From: Yinghuangia soli
GTDB lineage: Bacteria > Actinomycetota > Actinomycetes > Streptomycetales > Streptomycetaceae
Length of the DNA: 32,896 nt
Assembly: GCF_021502675.1 (NCBI RefSeq)
Contig: NZ_JAKFHA010000055.1
Span: 1-32,896 of the forward strand
Direction: 5' to 3'
Of the stretch, positions 16,257 to 25,400 are shown one piece after another. The notes beneath the pieces were generated by a model, which ran no database searches, had not been told where the DNA came from, and saw only the letters and a list, made by a program, of their open reading frames with translations. The position numbers were made by a program, and so were the translations under genes. Each line of letters opens with the position of its first letter. Positions within the stretch are counted from its first letter, which is position 1.

Positions 16257-17486
16257 TCAGGCGCGGCTGCGGCCTCGGGCGTCGCGGAGGACGACGGCGC
16301 CGCTGGTCAGGAGGAGGACCACGGCGAAGCCTGCGGCGACCACGACGGTGCCGGTCTTGCGGTCGCGTTCGGCCCGGGTGGGGCCGGACATGAGCGGGTC
16401 GACGCGGACCGGAGGGGCGACGGCGGGGCGTACGAGTGTCTCGACCGGGGCGTTGCCGGGGGTGCCGGCGAAGCTGACCGCCTTGAGGGGGTCGACGACT
16501 CCCCAGCCGGAGCCGGGGACCGAGCCGGCCTGGCCGCGCTGGGCGGTCTGCTCGATGACCGCGATCACCTGGCGGGCCGACCAGTTCGGGTGGGCGGAGC
16601 GGATCAGGGCGGCGACCGCGGAGACGTACGGGGCGGCGAAGGACGTGCCGTCCTGGCTGCAGTGGCCGCCCTTGGGGACCGTGGACCAGATGTCGACGCC
16701 CGGCGCGAGCACGCCCACGTACGGCTTGTTCTGGGAGAACCCGGTGCGGTTGTTGTTGCGGTCGGACGCCCCCACCGCGAGCACGCCTTCGTACTTCGCG
16801 GGGTAGGTGTCGAAGTTCTCCTTGTCGCCGGAGTTGCCCGCGGCGGCGACCACGACGACGTTGCTCTTGTCGATCGCGTCGCGTATCGCGCGCTCCAGGT
16901 CCGGTCCCGGGGCGGTGCCCTCGGGGCCGCTGGTCTCCTGCGAGATGTTGATGACCGTGGCGCCGGATGCGACGGCGAACCGGATCGCGGCGGCGAGCGT
17001 CGCGACGTTGCCCTTCTGGGAGTCGGTGCCGCCGTTCTGCCGGATGGGCAGGATCTTGGCGTCGTACGCGAGGCCGACGAAGCCGGTCTTGGCGTCCGGG
17101 CGGGCCGCGATGATGCCGGCCGCCATGGTGCCGTGGCCGTTCTCGTCGATGCGGCCCTTGGTCTCCGGCGCGAAGTCGTCCTGGCCGATCTCGCTGATGG
17201 ACGCGGTGAGTTGCGGGTTCGCGGCGTCGACACCGGAGTCGATGACGGCGACCACGACGCCCTTGCCGGTGGACTGCGACCACAACTGGTCGAGCATCAC
17301 GCGCTGCAGTGCCCAGGGGGTGCCCGGGTGGGTGGCGGCCGGGAATTGGCACTGGCCGCCGGCGGACAACCGCCACGGCGCGGGGTCCTCGGGTCCGGCG
17401 GCGACCGCGGGGGCGCCGAGGAGGGCGAGCAGGGCCAGGGCGGCGGATGCCGCTGCGGCGCGGCGCCGCGGGACTGTGTGCAGCAC
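16257..17486 (-). CDS. mycP: Type VII secretion mycosin, subtilisin-like serine protease
   Basis: A 409-aa membrane-anchored subtilase. Signal sequence at 1-29 (RRR followed by an Ala/Leu core, AVAA cleavage-like end), then the mycosin N-terminal extension with Cys46, catalytic Asp83 (AVIDSGVD), His118 (NGHGTMAAGI), oxyanion Asn218 (AAAGNSG) and Ser282 (DGTSFAAP). Cys276 beside the active site probably pairs with Cys46 as in mycosins. A Pro-rich linker leads to a C-terminal transmembrane helix (379-400) and a basic tail. Mycosins process substrates and stabilise the Ecc complex. The GTG start lies 11-12 bases from GGAGGA, a long spacing, but no nearer start exists. It follows the esx pair and precedes two cysteine-rich genes. 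Confidence 0.95.
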   Translation of the reverse strand: MLHTVPRRRAAAASAALALLALLGAPAVAAGPEDPAPWRLSAGGQCQFPAATHPGTPWALQRVMLDQLWSQSTGKGVVVAVIDSGVDAANPQLTASISEIGQDDFAPETKGRIDENGHGTMAAGIIAARPDAKTGFVGLAYDAKILPIRQNGGTDSQKGNVATLAAAIRFAVASGATVINISQETSGPEGTAPGPDLERAIRDAIDKSNVVVVAAAGNSGDKENFDTYPAKYEGVLAVGASDRNNNRTGFSQNKPYVGVLAPGVDIWSTVPKGGHCSQDGTSFAAPYVSAVAALIRSAHPNWSARQVIAVIEQTAQRGQAGSVPGSGWGVVDPLKAVSFAGTPGNAPVETLVRPAVAPPVRVDPLMSGPTRAERDRKTGTVVVAAGFAVVLLLTSGAVVLRDARGRSRA

Positions 17487-17563
17487 GGTGTGCAGATTCC
17501 TCCGGTCCGGGCGACGACGCCGCGCGGCGCATGCGGACCGTCGCCCGCCGCCGGCGCGGGGCA

Positions 17564-17595
17564 GGGCGAAGGAGCGGCGCGGCGGCCGCCCCTTC
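17564..17595 (-). terminator. Hairpin upstream of mycP
   Basis: A 13-bp stem with one mismatch (17564-17576 with 17583-17595) and a six-base loop lies in the 166-base spacer between the second esx gene and mycP. No U-tract follows. It could attenuate transcription into mycP or mark an RNA-processing site. Confidence 0.5.
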
Positions 17596-17616
17596 GCCGT
17601 TGCGATTACCCTCGGC

Positions 17617-17636
17617 CCGCCCGGCCGCATGGCCGG
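17617..17636 (-). terminator. Hairpin just after the second esx gene
   Basis: A perfect 8-bp GC stem (GCCCGGCC with GGCCGGGC) and a GCAT loop begin 17 bases past the esx stop. Followed on the minus strand by a second hairpin, it may partially terminate or stabilise the abundant esx transcript. Confidence 0.5.
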
Positions 17637-17652
17637 GCCGGGCGCGGTGGGA

Positions 17653-17946
17653 TCAGGCGCCCCACATACGGGCGTTCGACGTCTCCGTCTGCTGGTAGAC
17701 CTCGGCGGTCTGCACAAGGGCCGCGGAGATCTGGTCGAGCAGCTGGCACATCTCGGTCTGGGCCTGGGTCCACTTCTGCTGGCGGACCATGTAGTCCGAG
17801 TGGGCCTGGCCTTCCCAGGTGCTGGCGACCGCGTCGACCTGGCGCTTCAGCTCGTCGAGCCGCGACCGGATGTCGCCGTTGATGGTCTTGATCTGGTTCG
17901 CCGCGTCCTGGATCGTGGCGAATGTGACGACAATGGGCGAACCCAT
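17653..17946 (-). CDS. WXG100 (ESAT-6/CFP-10-like) secreted protein
   Basis: A 97-aa WXG100 protein: helix, turn with the signature Trp44-Glu-Gly46 (STWEGQA), second helix. Near the C-terminus Tyr84-QQT-Glu88 matches the YxxxD/E secretion signal recognised by EccC. The C-terminal tail SNARMWGA and a Cys at 67 are individual features. ATG has GGGGAG five bases upstream. It follows the other WXG100 gene by 74 bases and both are expected to fold as a heterodimer and be exported together. Which one is EsxA-like and which EsxB-like I cannot decide from sequence alone, since both carry YxxxE. Confidence 0.95.
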   Translation of the reverse strand: MGSPIVVTFATIQDAANQIKTINGDIRSRLDELKRQVDAVASTWEGQAHSDYMVRQQKWTQAQTEMCQLLDQISAALVQTAEVYQQTETSNARMWGA

Positions 17947-17978
17947 GATGACTCCCCGATTTGTGTGAAGGACAGGAG

Positions 17979-17999
17979 GGGCCGCGTGCGCCGCGGCCC
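17979..17999 (-). other. Small hairpin between the two esx genes
   Basis: An 8-bp stem GGGCCGCG/CGCGGCCC with a five-base loop sits in the 74-base spacer of the esx pair. It may be an mRNA-stabilising structure; in this GC content short stems also arise by chance. Confidence 0.4.
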
Positions 18000-18020
18000 G
18001 GGTCGACCGGAGGCCGAAGG

Positions 18021-18332
18021 TCAGCCGAGCGCGGAGGTGATCGCGCTGATCTGGGCCTTGTTCGCTTCTTCGGTCTGCGCGTAGTTGACGGCGCCCTTGC
18101 CCATCAGCACGCCGATGTCGTCAAGCTGCTGGTTGAGCTGCGTCAGCAGCATGTTGACGCGGTCCTGGAGCTGGTCGAACGCCCGGAAGGCGTCGCCCTG
18201 CCAGCCCGCCTGAACGGTGTCGACGATCCCGTTGAAGCGAGTGATCTGCCCCTGGATCGCCGCCTGCTCGCTGTCGATCTTCTTGGCGAGCGCGTCGAGT
18301 TGCTCGGTTGTCGCCTTGAAAGAACCAGCCAT
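18021..18332 (-). CDS. WXG100 (ESAT-6/CFP-10-like) secreted protein, first of the pair
   Basis: A 103-aa WXG100 protein. The turn is Trp44-Gln-Gly46 (QAGWQGDAF), at the same position as in its neighbour, flanked by long amphipathic helices (about 7-40 and 48-80). Tyr84-AQT-Glu88 is the YxxxD/E export motif. The ATG is preceded by GGTGGATC and, further off, GGGGGA. It is the first gene behind a good candidate promoter and is followed by the second WXG100 gene, mycP and two cysteine-rich genes. It should form the secreted Esx heterodimer with its neighbour. Confidence 0.95.
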   Translation of the reverse strand: MAGSFKATTEQLDALAKKIDSEQAAIQGQITRFNGIVDTVQAGWQGDAFRAFDQLQDRVNMLLTQLNQQLDDIGVLMGKGAVNYAQTEEANKAQISAITSALG

Positions 18333-18370
18333 GATCCACCATCCCCCATGATTTCCGACAGGTGCGGACG

Positions 18371-18400
18371 ACTCTAACGGTTGTTCGTCTCGCCACCCAA
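18371..18400 (-). promoter_or_regulatory. Candidate promoter of the esx-mycP operon
   Basis: On the minus strand TTGGGT (18400-18395) and TAGAGT (18376-18371) are separated by 18 bases, a good match to the main Streptomyces sigma factor pattern. Transcription would start about 30 bases before the first esx gene. The surrounding 211-base gap (18333-18543) is visibly less GC-rich than the genes, which supports a promoter here. Confidence 0.65.
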
Positions 18401-18543
18401 GCCACGCACCGCCCCTGGTTGCTCAACCTTTACGTCGATCTTGCCCAAGGGGCCTTGCGTAATGCGCAGCTCATGCTCGGTGGAAAGCCGACCGCCATTG
18501 TTTTCGAATGCAACCGTTGCACTCCGCGAACTTCCTTGTGGCG

Positions 18544-20097
18544 TCAGGAAGTTTGCGGTTTGGCAGCGCTCAGGTGGCTCAACGGTACCCCGAGCGGCAT
18601 GAGTTCCGCCCAGGCGCGCGGCACCGGCGACGGCGCGATGCCCTTGTAGCCGAGTTTGATCTTGGCGATGCTGTCCTCGCTGCCCTGCGGCAGCGGACCG
18701 CCTTCCTTCTCCGGCTCGTTCGGGATCTGGTACCGCAGCCCGGCGTCCGTGACAAGGAAGAGCGTGCCGGACTTGTCGTCCGAGGTTCCGATGAACTCGC
18801 GGATCAGCGCGCCGGTTCCGGGCTTGACCCACACGCCGCCCATGCCGGTCACCAGTTCCTCGGGCAGGTCGTTGCGCGCGGTCTGCACGGGCAGGCCGGC
18901 ACCGCCGTCGGGGCCGCTCGTGTACGTGTTGCACAGCGTCGTACGGCCCGCGCCCGCCTCGGCGTCGACGCGGTTGACGACCTGCGGCAGCGTCTCCGGC
19001 CAGCCCTTCTCCGCGGCGTACAGGCCGCCCATCTGGATGTTGGCGCCCAGGCGGCTCACCGCGACCGGCAGGATGCCCGGCGTACGGCCCTTCGGGTAGG
19101 CCTTGGCCACATCGGGGTGCGCCACCAGCAGCTCGGCGACCAGCCGGGTCACCGGCAGCACGCGCTCCTTGCCCACCACGTAGTACTGGTTGGTGCCTTC
19201 GGTGCGCAGCACCATCCCGACGTTGCGCAGCTCTTCGGGGATGTCGTACGCCACCTTCGTCCCGTAGCCCGGGAGTTCGGGGAAGGTGAGGTCGGCGCCC
19301 GGCTCCAGCGTGTCCAGCCATTTCTGGCTGACCGGCTGCGGCTTGAGCGCCGCCAATCCCAGTGCGGCGCGGACCAGTTCCTCGTTCGGGCTCTTGGCCA
19401 CGGGCTTGTTGGGTTCCGCGGGCGGCGACACGCCGACCCGGTACTTGCGGCCGCCCTCCACCAGGTAGAGCGGCTGGACGGACTTGCTGCCGTCCTGCGT
19501 GGACGGAGCATGCAGCTGCACGAACAGCGCGTCGGCAGGCATGAGTCCGCCCGCGCGGTCGTCGGAGCCGATGAAGACGCTGCGCTCCGGCGGCGCGGCC
19601 AGGTCGACGGCATTGCCCTTGACCACCGGGCGCTCGCACACCGTCCAGCTCTTGGGCCGGGTGACTTCCTTGGGGCCGGGCAGCCGGTCGGGGGCGTTCG
19701 GGATGCCCAGCGGAGCCCCGTGCCGGACGCTGTTGAGCACCTTCTCGGGCACCAAGTTGACCTTGAACTTGGTGGGTTCGAGGAGCAGGCGGCCGGAGGC
19801 GATGTTGAGCACCGGGTGCAGCTGGTTGTCGATGTAGACGTAGCGGCTGGCGGAGTCGCGCCCGACTATCAGGCTGCCCTTGTTCTTCCAACCGGGCGGC
19901 ACACCGGGCTTGATGAGCCCGTAGACGCCGAAGCCGGTCAGGATCAGCGCGCCGACGACGATCCCGGGCAGGATCGCCCGGAAGGCGCGCGGGGCCTTCT
20001 CCTCGTTGCCCCCGGCGGGTTCCGGCTGCAGGAACCCGGCCACAAGGCGGCGGCGCGCGAAGGTGTACGCCTCCAATTGCTCACGACGCGATGCCAT
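18544..20097 (-). CDS. eccB: Type VII secretion protein EccB
   Basis: A 517-aa EccB: a short basic cytoplasmic head (MASRREQLEAYTFARRRLVA), one transmembrane helix at about 41-62, and a large extracytoplasmic domain built of repeats around a core. Cys154 (WTVCERP) and Cys389 (TTLCNTY) are the pair normally disulfide-bonded in EccB. The sequence NQYYVVGKERVLPVT and the C-terminal VPRAWAELMPLG are typical. EccB links the membrane complex to the outer side of the membrane. ATG at 20097 has GGGGAG four bases upstream. It is divergent from eccE across a 180-base gap and separated from the esx genes by 211 bases, so it may have its own promoter. Confidence 0.95.
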   Translation of the reverse strand: MASRREQLEAYTFARRRLVAGFLQPEPAGGNEEKAPRAFRAILPGIVVGALILTGFGVYGLIKPGVPPGWKNKGSLIVGRDSASRYVYIDNQLHPVLNIASGRLLLEPTKFKVNLVPEKVLNSVRHGAPLGIPNAPDRLPGPKEVTRPKSWTVCERPVVKGNAVDLAAPPERSVFIGSDDRAGGLMPADALFVQLHAPSTQDGSKSVQPLYLVEGGRKYRVGVSPPAEPNKPVAKSPNEELVRAALGLAALKPQPVSQKWLDTLEPGADLTFPELPGYGTKVAYDIPEELRNVGMVLRTEGTNQYYVVGKERVLPVTRLVAELLVAHPDVAKAYPKGRTPGILPVAVSRLGANIQMGGLYAAEKGWPETLPQVVNRVDAEAGAGRTTLCNTYTSGPDGGAGLPVQTARNDLPEELVTGMGGVWVKPGTGALIREFIGTSDDKSGTLFLVTDAGLRYQIPNEPEKEGGPLPQGSEDSIAKIKLGYKGIAPSPVPRAWAELMPLGVPLSHLSAAKPQTS

Positions 20098-20277
20098 CGT
20101 TCTCCCCGTCTTCGACGATTGGCGTTGCGGCAACGTACTCAACCATGTTGTGCGCAGGCCGCGCACGCGGGGCGCGCAGGGCTTCCGCGCAGCTCGCCGC
20201 CTGCGTACCGTACGGTGTTCCGCTACCGGACGCGGTCGTCGACAGCCGCGCCGTTGTATTCCACGGGGGTTTACAAG
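20098..20277. promoter_or_regulatory. Divergent eccB/eccE intergenic region (180 bp)
   Basis: The gap should contain both promoters. I see no convincing -35/-10 pair on either strand; TACGTT on the minus strand (about 20135) and TTGTAT on the plus strand (20254-20259) are weak -10 candidates. No gene is supported. Confidence 0.4.
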
Positions 20278-21588
20278 GTGGCTGTTTCCGCACCTCCACG
20301 CTCGTCGCGCCGCAGGGCTGCGCCCGCCCGGCAATCCGCCCCGGCCCGGGTCCAGGGCGGAGCCGTCCGGACCGCGACACCGCACATGCAGCCCCGGCCC
20401 GGACGGATGGGCGCGGTGCTCGTGCAGCACCTCGTGGTCCTCCAACTGGCCTTCCTGCTGGTCGCGTTGCCGCTCGCCACCAAACGCGCGCTGGTCGTCC
20501 CGGGCGGCATCGCCGCGGTGCTGCTGCTGGCAGGGGTGCTCCCCCGGTTCCGCGGCCGTCGCCTGGCGCTGTGGCCCGGCATCGTGCTCGCCTTCCGGCG
20601 GCGCCGGCGCAAGCCCGTGGCGGCGCCGGACCCGGACGCCGCGAACGGCGCTGCAGCAGACCTCGCCCCGGTCCGCGAATGCGTGCCCGACCTGGCCATC
20701 GACACGGTCACCGACCGCATGCGGCGTCCGGTCGGCATGGCCGGGGACGGGACGTTCCTGTCCGCGGTGCTGCTGGTCGAGGCCCCCGACGAGCCGCTGC
20801 GGCCGCGCCGGGCCCGGCATCCGCTGCCGCTCAAGGCGATCGCCGAGGCGCTGCGGGTGGACGATGTGGCGCTGGCCTCCGCGCAGATCGTGCAGCACAG
20901 CCAGCCCGCGCCCGCTCCGCATCTGCCCGCGCAGGCGCTCGCCGCCCGGTCGTACGCCGAACTGCGGGAACGCGAAGGGCTGGACGTGCCGGCGGTGCGC
21001 CAGACCTGGATCGCGCTGCGCCTGGACCCGGAGCTGTGCGCCACCGCGGTGGCCGCACGCGGGGGCGGCGTGGAGGGTGCGCAGCGGACCCTGCTGCGCG
21101 CAGTCAACCAACTCGCCGCCACTCTGGGGCATTCCGGGCTGAGCTGCCGTCCGCTGGACGAAGCAAGCCTGGTCCAGGCGCTGTTCACGGCCTGCGGGGC
21201 CAATCCGATGGTCCGGCGCAGCGGCCGGGGCGGCAGCCGGACCAGCGAGACGCGGCACGTGTGGCGCTGCGACGACCGCTGGCACACCACGTACTGGGTT
21301 TCGCGCTGGCCCAAGTTGTCCGCGGCCGGGACACCGGATCTGGTCGGCGCGCTGACCGGTACGCCGGGCCTGGCCACCACCTTCTCGCTGGCCGCGCAGC
21401 AAGGCGGCGGCGGTTCGGTCGGGCTGACCGGGCATGTGCGCATCTCGGCCCGCTCGGCGGACGAACTCGACCACGCCGCCTCCCGCTTGGAGGCGCGTGC
21501 CCGCGAACTGCACGTCGGCCTCGTACGCCTGGACTGGGAGCAGCAGCCCGGTCTGGTCGAGACGCTGCCGCTGGGAGGGAACCTGTGA
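20278..21588 (+). CDS. eccE: Type VII secretion protein EccE
   Basis: A 436-aa EccE-type protein. After a basic Ala/Arg-rich head, two transmembrane helices (about 46-65 and 72-88) are followed by a basic stretch (FRGRRLALW...FRRRRRKP) and a soluble domain with LAIDTVTDRMRRPVGMAGDG, the usual EccE opening. EccE lies at the periphery of the EccBCDE membrane complex. The GTG start has GGGGG eight bases upstream; an ATG 36 codons later (20386) would still keep both helices. The gene ends in a GTGA overlap with the next one, preceded by a perfect GGGAGGGA site, so the two are co-translated. Confidence 0.85.
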   Translation: MAVSAPPRSSRRRAAPARQSAPARVQGGAVRTATPHMQPRPGRMGAVLVQHLVVLQLAFLLVALPLATKRALVVPGGIAAVLLLAGVLPRFRGRRLALWPGIVLAFRRRRRKPVAAPDPDAANGAAADLAPVRECVPDLAIDTVTDRMRRPVGMAGDGTFLSAVLLVEAPDEPLRPRRARHPLPLKAIAEALRVDDVALASAQIVQHSQPAPAPHLPAQALAARSYAELREREGLDVPAVRQTWIALRLDPELCATAVAARGGGVEGAQRTLLRAVNQLAATLGHSGLSCRPLDEASLVQALFTACGANPMVRRSGRGGSRTSETRHVWRCDDRWHTTYWVSRWPKLSAAGTPDLVGALTGTPGLATTFSLAAQQGGGGSVGLTGHVRISARSADELDHAASRLEARARELHVGLVRLDWEQQPGLVETLPLGGNL

Positions 21589-22283
21589 TCGGCGCGCTGC
21601 GGGCCCGCGGTCCGCGACTGGAGCGGCACAGCCTGAGCGTCGACCAGCTGGGCGCGCTGACGCTGCCGGTCAGCGATGACGGCATCGTCATCGGCGTCGA
21701 CCAGGAGCGAACCCCGGCGGTTTTGGGGCTTTTCCGTCCGGAACCGTATGAGATCTCCTTTATCGGCGGCGCCTACCTCATCCAGGTGATCGCGCTGCGC
21801 GCCGCGGCGATCGGCGCTCGCGTGGCCATCGAGTCCGGCCGCCCGCACCTGTGGTCCGCGATGGCGCAGCAGGCCGGCGGCAGCCAGCAGTGCGTGACGG
21901 TGCATCCGGTGGGCCGCCTCGGTCCGCAAGGGCCTTCCGCGGCAAGCCCGGTGCTGGTCATCCGGGACTGCGGCGCCCGTCCCCCGCGGAACCGGCTGGC
22001 CGCCACCCCGTGGCAGACCACGCTCACTCTGCTGCCGTTCCTCGACCCCCGCCTGGCGGGCCGGCTGAACGACGCCGACCTGGTCGGCATCCAGCGGGTC
22101 TCCCCCGTCGAGGCGCAGGCCGCGGCGCGCGTGCTGCACCTGTCCGACCAGGACGGTGCGGCGCTTCCGTCGCTGGCCGACGAGTTGACCCTGTGGTGCA
22201 CACGCCGCACCCGCAGGTACGTTCTTCTGACCCCGACTCAGGTCGAGGTGTCGTTCCTGGGCCCGCCGCGCCGCATGGACTGA
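21585..22283 (+). CDS. T7SS-linked protein of unknown function, coupled to eccE
   Basis: A 232-aa soluble alpha/beta protein without signal or membrane segment. Visible patterns are GIVIGVDQERTPAVLGLFRP, then IGGAYLIQVIALRAAAIGA, RVAIESGRPHLWSAMAQQAG and a late LTLWCTRRTRRYVLLTPTQV. The GxD/LFRP/GG/ALGARV order recalls, from memory, the C-terminal parts of longer EccE proteins, so this could be an EccE module encoded separately; this is only an inference. Its GTG overlaps the eccE stop and has GGAGGGA six bases before it, implying fixed stoichiometry with EccE and a place at the cytoplasmic side of the complex. Confidence 0.75.
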   Translation: MIGALRARGPRLERHSLSVDQLGALTLPVSDDGIVIGVDQERTPAVLGLFRPEPYEISFIGGAYLIQVIALRAAAIGARVAIESGRPHLWSAMAQQAGGSQQCVTVHPVGRLGPQGPSAASPVLVIRDCGARPPRNRLAATPWQTTLTLLPFLDPRLAGRLNDADLVGIQRVSPVEAQAAARVLHLSDQDGAALPSLADELTLWCTRRTRRYVLLTPTQVEVSFLGPPRRMD

Positions 22284-22298
22284 ACCGGCGCGGGAGCG

Positions 22299-22337
22299 GT
22301 CCGGGAACCGGCGCGGTGCCGCGGCGGGTTCCCGGGC
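22299..22337 (+). terminator. Hairpin after the eccE operon
   Basis: A stem of 11 bp with one wobble (22299-22309 with 22327-22337), whose core CCGGGAACC/GGTTCCCGG is perfect, has a 17-base loop that can pair internally. It begins 15 bases past the stop. No T-run follows, common for actinomycete terminators. Confidence 0.5.
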
Positions 22338-22374
22338 CGATCCGAGGGATCTCCCCGCATGGCCCGGCCGACCC

Positions 22375-22403
22375 GGGACGCCACGGCCCGGGTTGAATAG
22401 TCT
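22375..22403 (+). promoter_or_regulatory. Possible promoter of the EspI-like gene
   Basis: GGGACG (22375-22380) and TAGTCT (22398-22403) stand 17 bases apart in the AT-richer spot of the 216-base gap, about 97 bases before the start codon. The -35 is only a partial match. Confidence 0.35.
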
Positions 22404-22499
22404 GGGGCTTCCCCCGTCACGGGGACATGGCCCGGAACGCCGGAGGCGGGACCTCGGGGCACCACCCCGACATCCTCCGGATGATCGGAAGGACCAGCG

Positions 22500-25400
22500 G
22501 TGAGCAGCGAGCAGGACGGCACGCACGTCGAGACCCCGGCGGACGAGGAGGAGGAGTGGTCAGGACCTGACTTCACCATGCCCTCCTGGTACGGGCAGTC
22601 CGCAGGTGCACAGCACGCGGACCCGTTGCCCGCGCCGAGCGGCACGCCGATCGGCGGCCTGCCCCCGCAGTCCGGGGTGCGGCCCGGAGCCGCTCCGGGG
22701 CCGCAGGAGGACGCTCATGCGGGACCGCAGGCGGCTCCGCACGCAGGTCCGCAGGGGGGACCGCATTCCGCCGCGCCGTCCGGCCCGTACGTCGAGCCGG
22801 TCGCCGCGCCCGACCCCGGTCCGGCCTCGGCCACCGAGCCGACGGACCGTCAGCATTCCGGCATTCCGGGCGCGTTCGCAGCTTCTGAGCAGACCCCCGC
22901 CTGGGTTCCCCCGGTCCACACGCCGCGGTCCGCGGACGACTCCGAAGTCCCGCCCGCGCACGGCGGCGACCGCGGGCACGCGCAGGGCCAGGGGTACGGG
23001 GCGCCCGGCCCCGGGCAGAACGCCCCGACCCGCATGCTGCCGCCGATCACCGACGACATGCCGCCGCCGCCCGGCTACCAGGGCGGACCCACCGCTCCCC
23101 CGCCGCGGCCGAGCGCGCCGCCCGCGGTGCCGCCGCAGCCGGGCGGCCCGCCCCAGGCGCCGACCTGGCAGGCCCCGAACTCCCCGGCGCCGCAGCCCGG
23201 TCCCGGCGCGCCCGACCCGGCGCAGCAGCAGTGGTACGGGCAGAACACCGCGCCGCCGCCGGCCGGGTACCAGGGGTACCCGCCGCCCAGCCCGCCGCAG
23301 TACAACTCGCCTTACGGGCAACAGCCGCAGCCGCAGCAAGAGCCGTACGGCGGTCAGGGGCCTCAGGGTCCGTACGGTGCGCCGCCTCAGCAGCCCTACC
23401 AGGGGCAGGGACCAGGACAGGGTCAGGGTCCGGGCCAGGTTCCGGGGCAAGTACCCGGCCAGGTACCGCCGCAGGGCTGGCAGCAGCATGCCCCGGGGGC
23501 CTACGCCCCTGTCCCGCAGCCCGGTCCGGACGCGTCCGGGCACCCGTACCCCGGTCAGCACCCTGGTCAGCATCCTGGTCAGCCGCAGCCCGAAGGCCCG
23601 TACGGGCCCCAGGGCCGCGGCGCGTCGCCGTACGGCCCGGGGCAGCAGGGTCCTTACGTGCAGCAGGCGGGTCCCGGGCAGCCCGGGCACCCGGGTCAGC
23701 CCGACCCTTATGCCGCTCAGGCGCCGCAAGCCCAGGCGCAGCAGTCCGCCACGCCGTCGTGGACGCCGCCTGCCCCGCAGGCTCCGCACGTCCCCCAGCA
23801 GCACGAGGCAGGCCGGTCCGAGCCGTCGTCCGCGCCGGGCGATGCCGAAGCGTCGGTCGGCGATCGCGCCGGTACGGCGCCGTCGGCGAGCGACCTGGCC
23901 CGGCTGATCGTGCAGGGCGGGGCCGAGCAGCAGACCGGCCCCGCTGCGGCCGACGCACCCGGCGAGGGCGAGCCGGAGACTCCGGACGGATCCGGAACCG
24001 GTGTGCCCGGCACGGCCGATGACTCGGTTCCCGGGTTCGCCCGCGACGGTGATTCCGAAGCGTCGGCCGACGCCGCGAACGCCGCGCATGCGCCGTCCGC
24101 GCCGGAGTCGGGCGATGCGTCCGGGGCGGACGAGGCCGCAGCGCGTACGCCGTTCGCGATGCCGGGCGCTCCGGTAGCGGACGGCGACACCACCGGCCCG
24201 GCAGCCGGTGAAGCTGCCGACGCTGCTCCCGCCGAGGACGACGCGTCCGGATCCGGCGCGCAGCGCGCCCCGTTCGCGATGCCGGGTGCCGCTGCGCCCG
24301 GCGCCGAATCTGTCCCGGCAGGCGCTGCATCCGCTGCATCCGCGGCGGCCGCGGCCGCCGCGCCCGGCGACGAGGCATCGGGCGCCCCCGAAGCCCAGGC
24401 CGAGCAGGACCGTTCCGGCCCCGGCGGGCAGTTCGCCGGGCAGCCGCAGGCCGGACAGCCGTACCCCGGCGCTCCTGGTCCGCAGGGCGACGGATCCGGG
24501 CCCGGTCAGTACCCGGGGGCCCCTGGTCCGCAGAGTGACGGATCCGGCCCTGGCCAGTACCCCGGTGCCCCTGGGCAGCCGCAGGCCGGTCAGCCGTACC
24601 CGGGCGCTCCCGCGCCCGGTGCCTACCCGCCGCCGCAGGGGATGCCGAGCCAGGGATCGGCCTACCCGCCGCCCGGCTATGCGCAGCCCCAGCCCCAGTC
24701 GCAGCCGCATGCGCAGCAGCAGCCTGGTGATGCCGGGCAGTACAACTCCGGCCCGGGCACTGCGTACCCGCCGCCGAACCCGTACGGGACGCAGCCGGGT
24801 GCGTACCAGCAGGACCCGCAGGCCCGGCCCGACCAGCAGCAGTACCAGGCCGGCCACCAGCAGCCGGAACAGCCCGGCCAGCAAGGCCGGCCCGGCGCCT
24901 ACCCCGGTGCCGAACAGCCGTACGGCGCCCCGCAAGGCGGCTACCCGGCGCCCGGCGACCCGCAGGCGAACCCCGCCTGGGGTGCCGACGTCTCCGGTGG
25001 CGGCCCGGCCCGCACCGTGGGCGGCGCTCCGCTCGGGTACACCGCCGCGGTCGAGCTGACCTCGGACCGCCTGCTGCGCCGCCAGCCGCAGGCCCGCCGG
25101 GCCACGCCGCGGTTCAAGCTGGGCGGCAAGGCCGCCGAGGCGCAGCGCGCCGAGCGTCTCGCCCGCATCCGCACGCCCGTCCTCAACGGCTACCGGATCG
25201 CGGTGATCAGCCTCAAGGGCGGCGTCGGGAAGACCACGACGACCACCGCGCTGGGCGCCACGCTGGCCACCGAGCGCCAGGACCGCGTCATCGCGATCGA
25301 TGCGAACCCGGACGCCGGCACGCTCGGCCGCCGGGTGCGCCGCGAGACCGGGGCGACGATCCGCGACCTGGTCACCGCGATGCCGCGGCTGCACAGCTAC

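Noticed and set aside
18374-18543. Minus-strand frame between eccB and the first esx gene (about 57 codons, with FENNGGRLSTEHELRITQ)
   Set aside because: It reads like protein, but has no ATG, GTG or TTG start after the eccB stop, third positions are not GC-biased, and it overlaps the best esx promoter.
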